A DNA stretch of 64,000 bases from Pseudaminobacter salicylatoxidans (GCF_003148475.1 NZ_QGGG01000012.1:1-64000), one strand, 5' to 3'. Positions 11,174-20,044 are shown, counted from the stretch's first letter. Notes: generated from the sequence alone by a model not told the origin. Made by a program: numbers and translations.

Positions 11174-12421
11174 CTATTTCTTGAACACGCATTTGGTCTC
11201 GGGCTGATCGACGCCAAGCGTGTCGAGTTCCGAGACCTGATGCAGGAACCCCTCCTGCGGCGAGGTGGTAACGACGGATTTGGCATCACCAAGGAAGATC
11301 GGCTGCCGCAATTGCAGGTTCCAGGGCCGGAAGGTGAGCTTCTGGCCCTTGAATGCCGCCACCGAGAACTTGTCGCTGTGCAGATAGTCGTTGATCTTCG
11401 CCTGGTCGCCGCTGTTGGTGCGGGTCGCGGCCTCGCCCACCACGCGCACCGCCGTCCAGGCGGACATGTCCCTGGACAGCATGTTGCGGTTGCTCTGCTT
11501 GAAGAAGCGGTCCTGTATCTGCATGCCTGCCCATTGCTCGCTGGCCGGATGCCAGGAGGAAGGCACGAGGCCGGCGGTTCCCGCCACCACCCGCGGCAGC
11601 CAGGTGCGGTAGGGGATATAGGTGCCGAACACTTCGCTTTCGTCGGCAACCAGCGTGACGTCATGGTCGGGCAGGTCCTGCGTGAAGACGGGAATCTGCT
11701 GCTGGATCTGGATTACGCCGGTATCTGTGCGCCGCGCCGTGCCGGTATCCTTGAACTCCTTCTCAGCCAGGATCTTGCCGCCGAAGCGGGTGGCCGCACG
11801 CCGCAGGGCATCGGCGTAGAGCTGGTCCTTCTCATGCGAACCGTAGATCAGGACCCAGCGCGGCCATTGCTTCCAGATGAGATATTGCGCCAGCGCATCG
11901 GCCAGCATGGTGCGCGTCGGGGCAATGTGGAACACGTTCGGCCTGCAATCCTCTTCGCGCAGGCTGTCATCGGTGTTACCGACGTTGAAGAGCAGCACGC
12001 CCTTGTCGCGCGCGAGGTCGGCAATCGACAGGATCTGCCTGGCCGAAAGGTCGACCAGTATGTTCTTGTCGCCCCTGGCGACCAGCTCGTTGAAGGCCGC
12101 GACAGCGTCGGCGTCGGGTTTGATCTCGGCGACGTCGAGTTCGAACTTTTGCTTGAGGAAAGAGCCCGTCGTGTTGTTGTCGCCGATGGCGAGCATGGCG
12201 CCGGCGACCCCTTCATCAGCCGGAGGGACGTCAAGGAGGGAGAGCGTCAGTTGCGGGGCATAGGCGCGCAGATAGCCGATCCGGATTTCGGTCACCTGCT
12301 GCGCGGGTTTGGCGGACTGTGCCGCCGGCGCGGTTTCCTGCGCCACGGCCGGCATAATGTTGACGGCCGCCAAAAAAAGAATGATGAACATCCACGGAGA
12401 GTTCGGCACCATGCTCTTCAT
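11174..12421 (-). CDS. ABC transporter periplasmic binding protein, PQQ/lanthanide-associated (LutA-like)
   Basis: The 415-residue product starts with a signal peptide (MKSMVPNSPWMFIILFLAAV, cleavage after AVAQ around residue 28). It has the two-lobed type I periplasmic-binding fold suggested by its branched-chain-amino-acid-binding-like segments such as IRIGYLRAYAPQL and LVADESEVFGTY. It is the first gene of the six-gene minus-strand cluster. In Methylorubrum the corresponding LutA is the binding component for lanthanide import. A TonB-dependent receptor, the outer-membrane part in lut systems, is not in this window. Confidence 0.85.
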   Translation of the reverse strand: MKSMVPNSPWMFIILFLAAVNIMPAVAQETAPAAQSAKPAQQVTEIRIGYLRAYAPQLTLSLLDVPPADEGVAGAMLAIGDNNTTGSFLKQKFELDVAEIKPDADAVAAFNELVARGDKNILVDLSARQILSIADLARDKGVLLFNVGNTDDSLREEDCRPNVFHIAPTRTMLADALAQYLIWKQWPRWVLIYGSHEKDQLYADALRRAATRFGGKILAEKEFKDTGTARRTDTGVIQIQQQIPVFTQDLPDHDVTLVADESEVFGTYIPYRTWLPRVVAGTAGLVPSSWHPASEQWAGMQIQDRFFKQSNRNMLSRDMSAWTAVRVVGEAATRTNSGDQAKINDYLHSDKFSVAAFKGQKLTFRPWNLQLRQPIFLGDAKSVVTTSPQEGFLHQVSELDTLGVDQPETKCVFKK

Positions 12422-12819
12422 AATGGCTCACCCATCGTCGCCCGGCCGCCAGCCGGGAGGAAGTGTCGCAAAAAGTTGGTGCCGAAGGTGAACTTAACCC
12501 AGACCTCCATATTGTCAAAGGCTTCGGGCCGAAAACTTGCCTGCGCGGATGCGCCCGGTGTCGCTTTCTCTCATGTTTCGGGGCGGATCGGGAAGGCCGC
12601 GCGCCGGTGCGTTCCGATAAATCTCGGCGGCAACCCCGTCGGGAACGCGATTGCCGTTTTTGCCGGCGGCGGCGGGAATGCGAATGAGGAACGGCACTTC
12701 CGAACGTGCATGACCGCGCGCCGGAATGCGCTATATCGACATCGGCAAAGGGCGGACATGCTTTGGATTTCGACCACCTTGCCGCAACATACTGGCCTTG
12801 CGCCGGAAGGACTGACGAC
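12422..12819. other. Divergent intergenic region between the lut-like operon and the methanofuran-synthesis operon
   Basis: These 398 bases hold no convincing gene; the short open frames lack family resemblance and ribosome binding sites. The left part carries a minus-strand promoter candidate (12491-12518). The right end has the GGAAGGA ribosome binding site of the plus-strand gene at 12820. Promoter signals for the plus direction are not obvious. Confidence 0.6.
12491..12518 (-). promoter_or_regulatory. Promoter candidate for the lut-like operon
   Basis: On the minus strand TTGACA (12518-12513) is followed after 16 bases by TAAGTT (12496-12491). The -35 element is a full consensus match and the -10 a weak one. 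It lies about 70 bases upstream of the binding-protein start at 12421. Assigned by eye from spacing and position. Confidence 0.45.
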
Positions 12820-14013
12820 ATGACGAAAATGCTCGCGAGCGTGAATGGTGGCGACGAGGCGGAGATCGCGCTTGCGGGTGGCGCCGATATTGTCGATCTC
12901 AAGGACCCGGCGGCCGGAGCATTGGGAGCAGTGGCCATCGATGTGATCCGCCAGACGATGGGAACGGTCGCGGGCCGCAAGCCGGTCAGTGCCGTGGCCG
13001 GCGACCTGCCGATGGAACCCGACACCATCCGCGCCAAGGTGGAGGAAATCGCCGCGACCGGCGTAGACTACGTCAAGATCGGCTTCTTTCCGTCCGCCGA
13101 TGCGGTGGCTTGCGCGGAGGCTTTGGCATCGCTCGCGGCGCGCACCAGGCTTATCGGCGTGCTGTTTGCCGATCTTCAGCCGGATCTCGGGTTGCTGGCA
13201 GTTCTGGCGCGCCACGGCTTCCATGGCGCCATGCTCGACACCGCAAAAAAAGACGGCCGGCGTCTGCTCGACCATTTGCCGCCCGACCAATTGCATGGCT
13301 TTGTCGATGAATGCCGCGAGCTTGGCCTCAAGGTCGGCCTTGCCGGTTCGCTGGAAGCGCCAGACATTCCGCGCCTCCTGCCGATGCTGCCCGATTTCCT
13401 GGGTTTCCGCGGCGCGCTCTGCGACCAGTCCCAACGCGAGGGCGCTATAGAGCTGGAAGCCGTGCGGCAGATACGCGAACTGATCCCCGATGAGCGTCCG
13501 GCGGGCACTGCCTCCAGCGTCGACTACCGGCTGCTCGCCGCGCGGGGCTATTCGCCGGGAGCGGTGGACCCGTCTCTCGGCACGGACAAGATTTTCGTGC
13601 GCGACTTCGTGCTGCCCGTGCAGATCGGCGCCTACAGCTTCGAGCATGGACATACGCAGAAGGTGCGCTTCGACGTAGTGGCCGACGTGCTGCGGGTAAC
13701 GCACGCACCCGAAGACATGCGCCATGTCTTTTCCTACGACATCATCATGGACGGCATCCGCACCATTGTCGCGCGCGGCCATGTGCAACTCAGCGAGGCG
13801 CTGGCTGAACAGGTGGCGGCACTGGTGCTGGAGGACCCGCGTGTGATGCAGGTGCGGGTGCGGGTGGAAAAGCTCGAGCTCGGGCCCGGCGGCGTCGGCG
13901 TCGAGATCGAGCGCAAGCGCGCCAGCGAACAGGCGCATTCCGCGCGTCATCACGGCATTGCGCCGGCCGACAGCCTGTTTTACGGGGGCGGCCAGAAGGG
14001 GTCGTCTTCATGA
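12820..14013 (+). CDS. Fusion of 4-HFC-P synthase (MfnB, DUF556) and a FolB-like domain; methanofuran/pterin synthesis
   Basis: The 397-residue product joins two domains. Residues 1 to about 225 are an MfnB-type TIM barrel, which makes the furan precursor of methanofuran from two glyceraldehyde-3-phosphate molecules. K28 in DLKDP and K86 in VKIG sit where the family has active-site lysines. Residues about 255-370 resemble dihydroneopterin aldolase (FolB), with E275 in IGAYSFEHG and K351 in VEKLEL as candidate catalytic residues. The ATG at 12820 follows GGAAGGA; the frame is open upstream but without homology. It heads a tight plus-strand operon, overlapping the next gene by four bases. A bifunctional role in methanofuran and tetrahydromethanopterin synthesis is inferred. 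Confidence 0.85.
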   Translation: MTKMLASVNGGDEAEIALAGGADIVDLKDPAAGALGAVAIDVIRQTMGTVAGRKPVSAVAGDLPMEPDTIRAKVEEIAATGVDYVKIGFFPSADAVACAEALASLAARTRLIGVLFADLQPDLGLLAVLARHGFHGAMLDTAKKDGRRLLDHLPPDQLHGFVDECRELGLKVGLAGSLEAPDIPRLLPMLPDFLGFRGALCDQSQREGAIELEAVRQIRELIPDERPAGTASSVDYRLLAARGYSPGAVDPSLGTDKIFVRDFVLPVQIGAYSFEHGHTQKVRFDVVADVLRVTHAPEDMRHVFSYDIIMDGIRTIVARGHVQLSEALAEQVAALVLEDPRVMQVRVRVEKLELGPGGVGVEIERKRASEQAHSARHHGIAPADSLFYGGGQKGSSS

Positions 14014-14648
14014 GGCGGGTCGTCGTCAAGCTTGGCGGCAGCACGGCCTACCATGCCGAAATGCGAAACTGGGTCGCCATCCTGACGGCCTCGCAACGGC
14101 CTCTGGTCCTCGTTCCGGGTGGCGGGCCTTTCGCCGACCGGGTGCGTGAGGCGCAAGGCGAAATGGGCTTTTCCGACCGCGCGGCCCATTTCATGGCGAT
14201 CATGGCCATGGACCAGATGGGGCTGGCTTTGCTCGACATGGATGCGCGCCTGACCCTGGCCCGTTCGCTCGAAGAAATCGACAGCGCCCTGACGAGCGGC
14301 AAGCTGCCGGTGTGGCTGCCTTCGCAAATGTGCGATGCGGCCGAGGATATTGCGCAGTCCTGGGACATGACCTCGGATTCGCTCGCCGCCTGGCTTGCGG
14401 CACGTATCGGCGCCGAAGCATTGCTTCTCATCAAGCAGACCGACGCGTTTGAAAATGCTGATGGCATCGAGGCGCTGGTTGCCGCCGGAATCGTTGACCT
14501 CCTTCTGCCCGCAATGCTGGGCGAGGCCACGGCACTCCATCTCGCCGGTCCTGCATCGCTGGCCACGGCGCATGAACGCCTCGCTGCAAATACCTTGCCG
14601 GGCAGGAATTTTTCTGCATCGATGGCCGGTCGGAGGGGAGCGGCATAG
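14010..14648 (+). CDS. Amino-acid-kinase family protein of the H4MPT/methanofuran cluster (MfnE-like)
   Basis: The 212-residue product begins MRRVVVKLGGSTAYH, the nucleotide-binding start of amino acid kinases, with a second glycine-rich segment VLVPGGGPFAD near residue 33-43. It is shorter than typical aspartokinase or acetylglutamate kinase. In methanogens MfnE of this fold phosphorylates the aminomethylfuran phosphate to its diphosphate in methanofuran synthesis; the same job is likely here. It overlaps the MfnB-FolB gene (ATGA) and abuts the next gene. Confidence 0.8.
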   Translation: MRRVVVKLGGSTAYHAEMRNWVAILTASQRPLVLVPGGGPFADRVREAQGEMGFSDRAAHFMAIMAMDQMGLALLDMDARLTLARSLEEIDSALTSGKLPVWLPSQMCDAAEDIAQSWDMTSDSLAAWLAARIGAEALLLIKQTDAFENADGIEALVAAGIVDLLLPAMLGEATALHLAGPASLATAHERLAANTLPGRNFSASMAGRRGAA

Positions 14649-15200
14649 ATGGCCAAACTGCACACGCCACGCTGGGCTTGGGTGTTGACCGGCTCCGGCC
14701 ATTTCTTCACGGAGAGCTTCGCGCTCATCCATGAGCTGGAACATTGCGACATCTTCGTCACCAGGGCGGCCGAAGAAGTTCTGCGCATGTACAAGCTGAA
14801 GCTCGATTTCCCCAGGACGATGCGGGTGATCCACGACAAGACGGCGAGTTCCATTCCCGTCGGCGGCTTTTATCACGGCATCTACCACACGGTGGTGATT
14901 GCGCCCGCCACCTCCAACACGGTGGCCAAATGCGTGCTCGGCATTTCGGACACCATCGCCACCAATGTCTACGCGCAGGCCGGCAAGTGCCGCGTGCCAT
15001 CGATCATATTTGCCTGCGATACCGCTCCGGAACTTGAAACGATGGCGCCGCACGGCATGGTCAAGGTCTATCCGCGCCCAATCGACCTGGAGCACACCGA
15101 GCGACTGAAGAGTTTTCACTACACCAATGTGGTGGAATCGCTTGCCGATCTGCAAACGGCGGTGGCCGCGCGCCGGGCCGAACTGGAAAGCCATGGCTGA
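14649..15200 (+). CDS. afpA: Archaeal-type flavoprotein AfpA / dihydromethanopterin reductase-like
   Basis: The 183-residue product belongs to the flavoprotein family with an HFCD-like fold. Conserved segments include the N-terminal VLTGSGHFFTES and the IAPATSNTVAKCVLGISDTIATN flavin-binding region around residues 85-108. Members found in methylotrophs beside H4MPT genes have been linked to reduction of dihydromethanopterin, the last step of H4MPT synthesis. It starts directly after the kinase stop and its own end overlaps the next gene by eight bases. Confidence 0.82.
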   Translation: MAKLHTPRWAWVLTGSGHFFTESFALIHELEHCDIFVTRAAEEVLRMYKLKLDFPRTMRVIHDKTASSIPVGGFYHGIYHTVVIAPATSNTVAKCVLGISDTIATNVYAQAGKCRVPSIIFACDTAPELETMAPHGMVKVYPRPIDLEHTERLKSFHYTNVVESLADLQTAVAARRAELESHG

Positions 15201-16590
15201 GCGGCTCGTCTTCCTTACCGGGCATCTGGCCAAAGCCCGGCTGGAAAGGGTGCTGTCCGGTCTCGGCGAGACGGAATTTTCCTGGGAAATCATAGACATC
15301 GGCGTGAAGGTTGCGGCGCTGATGACCGAGGAGATCGTCAAGCGACGTCTCAGGCTTCCCGAAGGGCCGGACCGCGTGATCCTGCCCGGCCGCTACCGCG
15401 GTGAGCTCGACCGGCTGACGCGGCATTTCAACGTGCCTTTCGTGCGCGGGCCGGATGAAGTCGCGGACCTGCCGGGTTTCCTTGGCCGCGATGGCCAGCC
15501 GCCGGACCTGTCGCGCCATGACATGCGCATCTTCGCCGAGGTCGTCGATGCGCCGATGCTGTCGGTCGCCGGGTTGCTCGCCCGCGCGCGGGTGCTGGGG
15601 GAGGCCGGCGCGGATGTGATCGACCTCGGCTGTCTGCCCGAAACGCCTTTTCCACTGCTTGGCGAGGCGGTGCGCGCGCTGAAGGAGGAGGGGTTTTGCG
15701 TCAGCGTCGATTCGGCAAGCATCGAGGAGTTGCGGATCGGCGCGGAGGCGGGCGCGGACTATCTGCTTAGCCTCAACGAGGAAACGCTGCCGCTCGCTTT
15801 CGGTCACTCGGCCGTGCCGGTGCTGATCCCTTCCATTCCAGGCGATCTGGATTCGCTCGGGCGAGCAATCGAGGTGGCTGAGCGCAGGGGGATAAAATTT
15901 ATCGCCGATCCGGTGCTCGACCCCATTCACTTCGGCTTTGCCGCCTCGCTCGGCCGGTTCATCGAGGCGCGGCGACGCTGGCCCGGCGTCGAGCTGCTGA
16001 TGGGCACCGGCAATCTCACCGAATTGACAGACGCGGACAGTTCCGGTGTCACCGCCATGCTCGCGGGACTGTGCTCCGAGCTGGGTGTGCGCAATGTGCT
16101 GACGGTGCATGTCAGCCCGCACACGGTGCGCACGGTGGAAGAGCACGATATCGCCCGGCGCGTGATGTTCGCTGCCCGTGCCGATGGCGCGCTGCCTCGC
16201 GGCTACCATGCCGGGTTGCTGCAGATACATGACCGCAAGCCTTATGCCGCGAGCCTGGAGGACATCGCGGCACTTGCCGCCAATGTGCGCGACGCCAATT
16301 TTCGCATCATGACCGCGCAGGACGGCATCCATATCTTCAACGGCAAGGGGCATGCGGTTGCGACCGATGCTTTCGAACTGTTTGCCGGGCTTGGCGTTGA
16401 GAATGATGGCGCACACGCCTTCTATCTGGGCGCCGAACTGATGAAGGCCGAAATCGCCTGGCGACTGGGCAAGCGCTACGCGCAGGACGAACCGCTGGCG
16501 TGGGGCGTGGCGGCGCCCGAGCCCGAAGCCGACCGCACACGGCTTGCCGAGGCCGGGCACACGCTGCGGGCGAAGAAGGAGGGCAGGTGA
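15193..16590 (+). CDS. Dihydropteroate synthase-like protein of the H4MPT cluster
   Basis: The 465-residue product has an N-terminal region of about 130 residues (MAERLVFLTGHLAKARLERV...) and then a DHPS-like TIM barrel. The barrel carries SVAGLLARA, ADVIDLGCLPE and CVSVDSAS at about residues 118, 142 and 173. It resembles archaeal and methylotroph proteins thought to join the pterin to 4-(beta-D-ribofuranosyl)aminobenzene phosphate. The ATG at 15193 gives the family N-terminus and overlaps the AfpA gene. Function is from family and cluster, not motif proof. Confidence 0.82.
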   Translation: MAERLVFLTGHLAKARLERVLSGLGETEFSWEIIDIGVKVAALMTEEIVKRRLRLPEGPDRVILPGRYRGELDRLTRHFNVPFVRGPDEVADLPGFLGRDGQPPDLSRHDMRIFAEVVDAPMLSVAGLLARARVLGEAGADVIDLGCLPETPFPLLGEAVRALKEEGFCVSVDSASIEELRIGAEAGADYLLSLNEETLPLAFGHSAVPVLIPSIPGDLDSLGRAIEVAERRGIKFIADPVLDPIHFGFAASLGRFIEARRRWPGVELLMGTGNLTELTDADSSGVTAMLAGLCSELGVRNVLTVHVSPHTVRTVEEHDIARRVMFAARADGALPRGYHAGLLQIHDRKPYAASLEDIAALAANVRDANFRIMTAQDGIHIFNGKGHAVATDAFELFAGLGVENDGAHAFYLGAELMKAEIAWRLGKRYAQDEPLAWGVAAPEPEADRTRLAEAGHTLRAKKEGR

Positions 16591-17210
16591 TGCCTTATAT
16601 TCGCGAAACGATCGTCACCACCGTCGACCGCCACGGCAAGGTGCATATCGCGCCGCTCGGCATCATCGCGGAACGGGACGGCTGGATCATCGCGCCGTTT
16701 CGCCCTTCGGTCACGCTGGACAATCTGTCGGAAGTGCCCTTCGCCATTGCCAACTACACGGACGACGCCCGCATCTTTGCCGGCTGCCTGACCGGCCGCA
16801 AGGACTGGCCGACGGTTCCGGTTGACGGCTGCCCGGTGCCGCGGCTGGATGCAGCGCTGGCGCATTCGGTGCTCGAGGTCGTCGACGTGCAGGATGACGG
16901 TGTGCGTCCGCGCCATTTCTGCCGCGTGGTGGCCGAGGAAACGCACGCGCCTTTCACCGGCCTCAACCGCGCTCGTTCGGCGGTGCTGGAACTTGCGATC
17001 CTCGTCAGCCGGCTCGGCATGCTGCCGCGCGAGAAGGTGGAGACCGAGATCGCTTATCTTGCGATTGCCATAGAGAAAACCGCAGGTTCTGACGAGAAAG
17101 AGGCCTGGGGGTGGCTGATGCAAAGGGTGAACGACCATTTCGCGCATGAGGACGCCAAGGGACGCGATGTACACGCCCGTCCCGAGGGAATTGTGCCGCC
17201 GGAGCGCTGA
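16590..17210 (+). CDS. DUF447 family flavin-reductase-like protein of the H4MPT cluster
   Basis: The 206-residue product begins MPYIRETIVTTVDRHGKVHIAPLGI and has the split-barrel, FMN-binding style of DUF447, a family almost confined to methanogens and H4MPT-using bacteria. Its start overlaps the previous stop (TGATG). It closes the five-gene plus-strand operon. The step it catalyses is not established to my knowledge; a reduction in methanofuran or H4MPT synthesis is plausible. Confidence 0.82.
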   Translation: MPYIRETIVTTVDRHGKVHIAPLGIIAERDGWIIAPFRPSVTLDNLSEVPFAIANYTDDARIFAGCLTGRKDWPTVPVDGCPVPRLDAALAHSVLEVVDVQDDGVRPRHFCRVVAEETHAPFTGLNRARSAVLELAILVSRLGMLPREKVETEIAYLAIAIEKTAGSDEKEAWGWLMQRVNDHFAHEDAKGRDVHARPEGIVPPER

Positions 17211-17280
17211 TGTCTTGAATCCGGAGGCGGCTTTAACTGCCTGTCCTTCTTGGATTTTGCCGGTTGACTGCGCTTGCTCC

Positions 17281-17304
17281 ACCCCCATCCGTGATGCGGG
17301 GGGT
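17281..17304. terminator. Possible terminator between convergent genes
   Basis: ACCCCC at 17281-17286 can pair with GGGGGT at 17299-17304 across 12 bases. It lies in the gap between the DUF447 gene and the convergent hydantoinase-like gene. No strong T tract follows on either strand. Confidence 0.35.
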
Positions 17305-17374
17305 CGGGGTGAACTGAAGGGTTGTCATGCCTGCCCATATTCACCGGCCCGCGAGAGGAAGTAAGGCGATGGCG

Positions 17375-18415
17375 CTATTCCACATCCCGGGCCAACAGCG
17401 CCAGCGCTGCGGCCGGAGCGGCACTGCTTGCTTCGCTGCGCGCTTCGTCGCTTGCTTCGATAAGCTCCGCGAAATCGACGAAACGTCGCTCCATGCGCTC
17501 GGCAAGCCGCCTGATCTGCCAGCGGCCGATGCCGGCACCGACGATTGGTGCATCGGGGTCATCCGCCAGTTTGGCGGCCACGCGGAAGCCCGCGTCATGC
17601 ACTGTCCGAAGCTGCTGCTCGCTGAACCAGTGCGCGACATCGCGCCATTCCGGCAGGGTAAGGTCGGAGGCGTCGTGCCCGGTCATGCGGGCCATGCGCG
17701 CGATGGAGCCCTCCACGGTCTTGGCCTGGCCGTCGGCTGCCGGCTGCTTGTCGTCGCCCTCGTCGAGCACGCCAAGAATGCGGTGGACATCTGCGATCGA
17801 GGCAAAATATTCGTTCATCAGCGGCGACATCGTCCCGCGCACCGGTGCGGTGCCGGCAACCCCGATCAACGCGCTGCGGGTAAAACCGGTGTAGACGAGT
17901 TCGCCGGTGGCAAGGCGCTCGGCATCGTTGTAGCCGGTATTTTCAACCACGCCGTTGCGGGTCGCGACGATATCGGTCGTGGTCGAGCCCATGTCGATGA
18001 ACAGCGCGGTGCCGACCTGTTTTGCCACCAAAGCCGCGCTCGCAAGCCAGTTGGCGGAGGCTATGTCGGCGGCCAGTCCGGCCGCCCGGTCGGATGGGAC
18101 GAAACCGGAGCGCCCTGCATAGATCCGCGCCTTGCCCGGAAAGTGTCCGGCGACGATGTCGAGAAGCGAGGCAATGCCGGCCTCGCGCGAAGGGAAGATG
18201 TCGGAAAGCTCGCCGGTCATGGTGAAGACGTTGAGTCGGCTGCCGGCAAACAATGGCGCCGCTTCGCGCGCGGCGGAGGTCAGCCGGTCGAGACCGAGCC
18301 AGATCGGGGTCGCCAGCGTCAGCGCTTTTTCGATGCGACCATCCTCGGCGCGGGCAACCTTCAGATGCGCGCCGCCTATGTCGCAACCCACCACGATGTT
18401 CTTTTCTTTGCTCAT
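17375..18415 (-). CDS. Hydantoinase/oxoprolinase-family (ASKHA-like) protein of the H4MPT cluster
   Basis: The 346-residue product starts MSKEKNIVVGCDIGGAHLKVARAEDG and has the two phosphate-binding segments of the actin/hsp70/sugar-kinase fold: VGCDIGGAH at about 8-16 and FIDMGSTTTDIV at about 151-162. Relatives travel with H4MPT-linked C1 genes; the methanogen relative MfnF condenses the furan and tyramine parts of methanofuran. ATG at 18415 gives the family start; the frame is open 14 codons further but would run into the divergent gene's leader. It is divergent from the HisA-like gene across 44 bases. Confidence 0.82.
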   Translation of the reverse strand: MSKEKNIVVGCDIGGAHLKVARAEDGRIEKALTLATPIWLGLDRLTSAAREAAPLFAGSRLNVFTMTGELSDIFPSREAGIASLLDIVAGHFPGKARIYAGRSGFVPSDRAAGLAADIASANWLASAALVAKQVGTALFIDMGSTTTDIVATRNGVVENTGYNDAERLATGELVYTGFTRSALIGVAGTAPVRGTMSPLMNEYFASIADVHRILGVLDEGDDKQPAADGQAKTVEGSIARMARMTGHDASDLTLPEWRDVAHWFSEQQLRTVHDAGFRVAAKLADDPDAPIVGAGIGRWQIRRLAERMERRFVDFAELIEASDEARSEASSAAPAAALALLARDVE

Positions 18416-18459
18416 GCTGCACGCTTTTGCTTTTATAGGGGGCGAAACGAGGACCACAG

Positions 18460-19161
18460 ATGCGTATCATCCCTGTGCTCGATCTGAAAGGCGGTCAGGT
18501 CGTGCGTGCCCAGCATGGTCGCCGCGACCGATACAAGCCGATCGTGACCCCGCTTAGCCAGAGCCCGGATATCGTCGCCGTGGCTGCGGGCCTGCGCGGG
18601 CTGCATCCGTTTTCCACCTTTTACGTGGCCGACATAGACGCGATCGAGGGGCGTACCCCGAACTACGACGCGATCGCACGATTGCAGGGCGAGGCCGGTT
18701 CACCCACCGTGTGGTGGGACGCCGGGCTTGCCGACCTGATCAACGTGGCGGCCGCGCTGGCCACGCCATCGCTTTGTCCGGTGTTGGGGTCTGAATCGCA
18801 GAAGGACGTCAGCGTGCTCGAACGCTTCCGCGACCATCCCGGACTGATCCTTTCGCTCGACTTTTTCGCCGATGGGTATCGGGGGCCTTCCACATTGCTG
18901 AACAAGCCCGAACTTTGGCCGGCATGCGTCATCGTGATGACGCTGGCCAAGGTTGGCGCCGGCACCGGACCGGATTTCCCGCGGCTGCGCGAGATCAAGG
19001 CCAAGGCGGGCGATCGCGAGGTGATCGCCGCCGGAGGTGTGCGTCATGAAGCCGACCTGCGGCAGCTTTCCGAACTGGGCGTCAGCGCGGCGCTGGTGGC
19101 CACGTCGCTGCACAATGGCGTGTTGACGCCGAAACAGATCGCCAGGCTCAGCGAAAGCTAG
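18460..19161 (+). CDS. HisA/HisF-like TIM-barrel protein of the H4MPT cluster
   Basis: The 233-residue product starts MRIIPVLDLKGGQVVRAQHGRRD, like HisA, and ends with the second phosphate-binding motif IAAGGVRHEADL near residue 188. It differs from true HisA in length and central sequence. HisA-like proteins recur in H4MPT gene islands and in methanogens, where their reaction is not settled. A housekeeping hisA would normally sit in a his operon, and no other his gene is nearby. This supports a cofactor-related role. Confidence 0.75.
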   Translation: MRIIPVLDLKGGQVVRAQHGRRDRYKPIVTPLSQSPDIVAVAAGLRGLHPFSTFYVADIDAIEGRTPNYDAIARLQGEAGSPTVWWDAGLADLINVAAALATPSLCPVLGSESQKDVSVLERFRDHPGLILSLDFFADGYRGPSTLLNKPELWPACVIVMTLAKVGAGTGPDFPRLREIKAKAGDREVIAAGGVRHEADLRQLSELGVSAALVATSLHNGVLTPKQIARLSES

Positions 19162-19465
19162 AACCTGGCCATGAACCGTGCCAACGGACGATTGGCATGA
19201 GCGGATCGTTTGACATGCTGGGCGGGGTGCGACCCGGCCACGCCCCGATGCTGTTTGCCGAGATGGGCGCGGAAGGCCGCGCCCGTTGGATGCATCAGAA
19301 GGCAGAAAACACTTTCCCGCCGGCGCCTTCGCGGGCAGGTTCAAACGGCGCTGGTTGGGGAAGCCACGTGCTTCCCCGCGATCAGAACCCCAGACTTTTC
19401 AGCAGCCGGCGCAACAGACCATCCGGCTCGGCAGAGGGTTTCCCCTGTGCGGGGCTGTCTCTTGT
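19162..19465. other. Intergenic region with the fae terminator
   Basis: These 304 bases lie between the convergent HisA-like gene and fae. Besides the hairpin at 19357-19377 I see only short open frames without family resemblance. Confidence 0.6.
19357..19377 (-). terminator. Hairpin downstream of fae
   Basis: GGGGAAGC (19357-19364) pairs perfectly with GCTTCCCC (19370-19377) around five bases, about 90 bases past the fae stop. No long T tract follows on the minus strand, so it may act in RNA stability as much as in termination. Confidence 0.5.
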
Positions 19466-19975
19466 CTATGAGGCTCCGAAGGGGTGCTTCACCGAATCGC
19501 GTTTGGCGGTTGCCTCGGCAGCCGTGGGCGTGCCGTCGATGGCGCGCTTGATGGCCTCCTTGGTGGCCTGGTAGTTGAACTGCTGGATCTTGGCGTCGTC
19601 GTTGGCTTCCCAGTGAATGAACACGCCGACGCAGATGAAGACATCGTCGGCTTCCTCGGCGGGAATGACGCCTTCGGCCACGCTGTCCTGCACGGCCTTG
19701 GCCACGGCGAACTGGGCGGGACCGAACATCTGCACCGCCTGCTTGGCGCCCTTGATCGTGACCTTGTTGAACAGCACGGTGTTGGGTTTGCAAGGCAGGT
19801 TGGGTGCGATCACCGCCAGAAGCGTGGTGAAGCCGTCCTTGTTGTTGGTCAGTGCGTTGCAGAATGCCGCCTCGACCGGGCTCCCTCTCGGGCCAATCAG
19901 CAAATCGACGTGGGCGACTTCGTTGCCGTCTCCGACAAGCGATTCACCAACCATGACCTTATTGATTTTTGCCAT
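19466..19975 (-). CDS. fae: Formaldehyde-activating enzyme
   Basis: The 169-residue product condenses formaldehyde with tetrahydromethanopterin to methylene-H4MPT, the entry to the H4MPT oxidation pathway and the main formaldehyde detoxification step. The start [20 protein letters not shown], the catalytic histidine region [13 protein letters not shown] (H22) and [13 protein letters not shown] near residue 125 are diagnostic. GGAGGAG lies just before the ATG at 19975. It is the last gene downstream of the minus-strand mptG-mtdB-mch group but has its own promoter candidate, fitting the very high Fae levels known in methylotrophs. Confidence 0.97.
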   Translation of the reverse strand: MAKINKVMVGESLVGDGNEVAHVDLLIGPRGSPVEAAFCNALTNNKDGFTTLLAVIAPNLPCKPNTVLFNKVTIKGAKQAVQMFGPAQFAVAKAVQDSVAEGVIPAEEADDVFICVGVFIHWEANDDAKIQQFNYQATKEAIKRAIDGTPTAAEATAKRDSVKHPFGAS

Positions 19976-20044
19976 ACCAATTCTCCTCCAAGACACAATT
20001 ATGGTGTCCACTTGTGCCGCTCTCGAGCGGACGCCCGATGGACA

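Noticed and set aside
12571-13953. A 460-codon minus-strand open frame opposite the MfnB-FolB gene
   Set aside because: It is a shadow of the conserved plus-strand fusion; no signal, domain or ribosome binding site.
18460-19161. True histidine-biosynthesis hisA
   Set aside because: No his genes are near, the central sequence and length differ from HisA, and the gene lies inside an H4MPT island.
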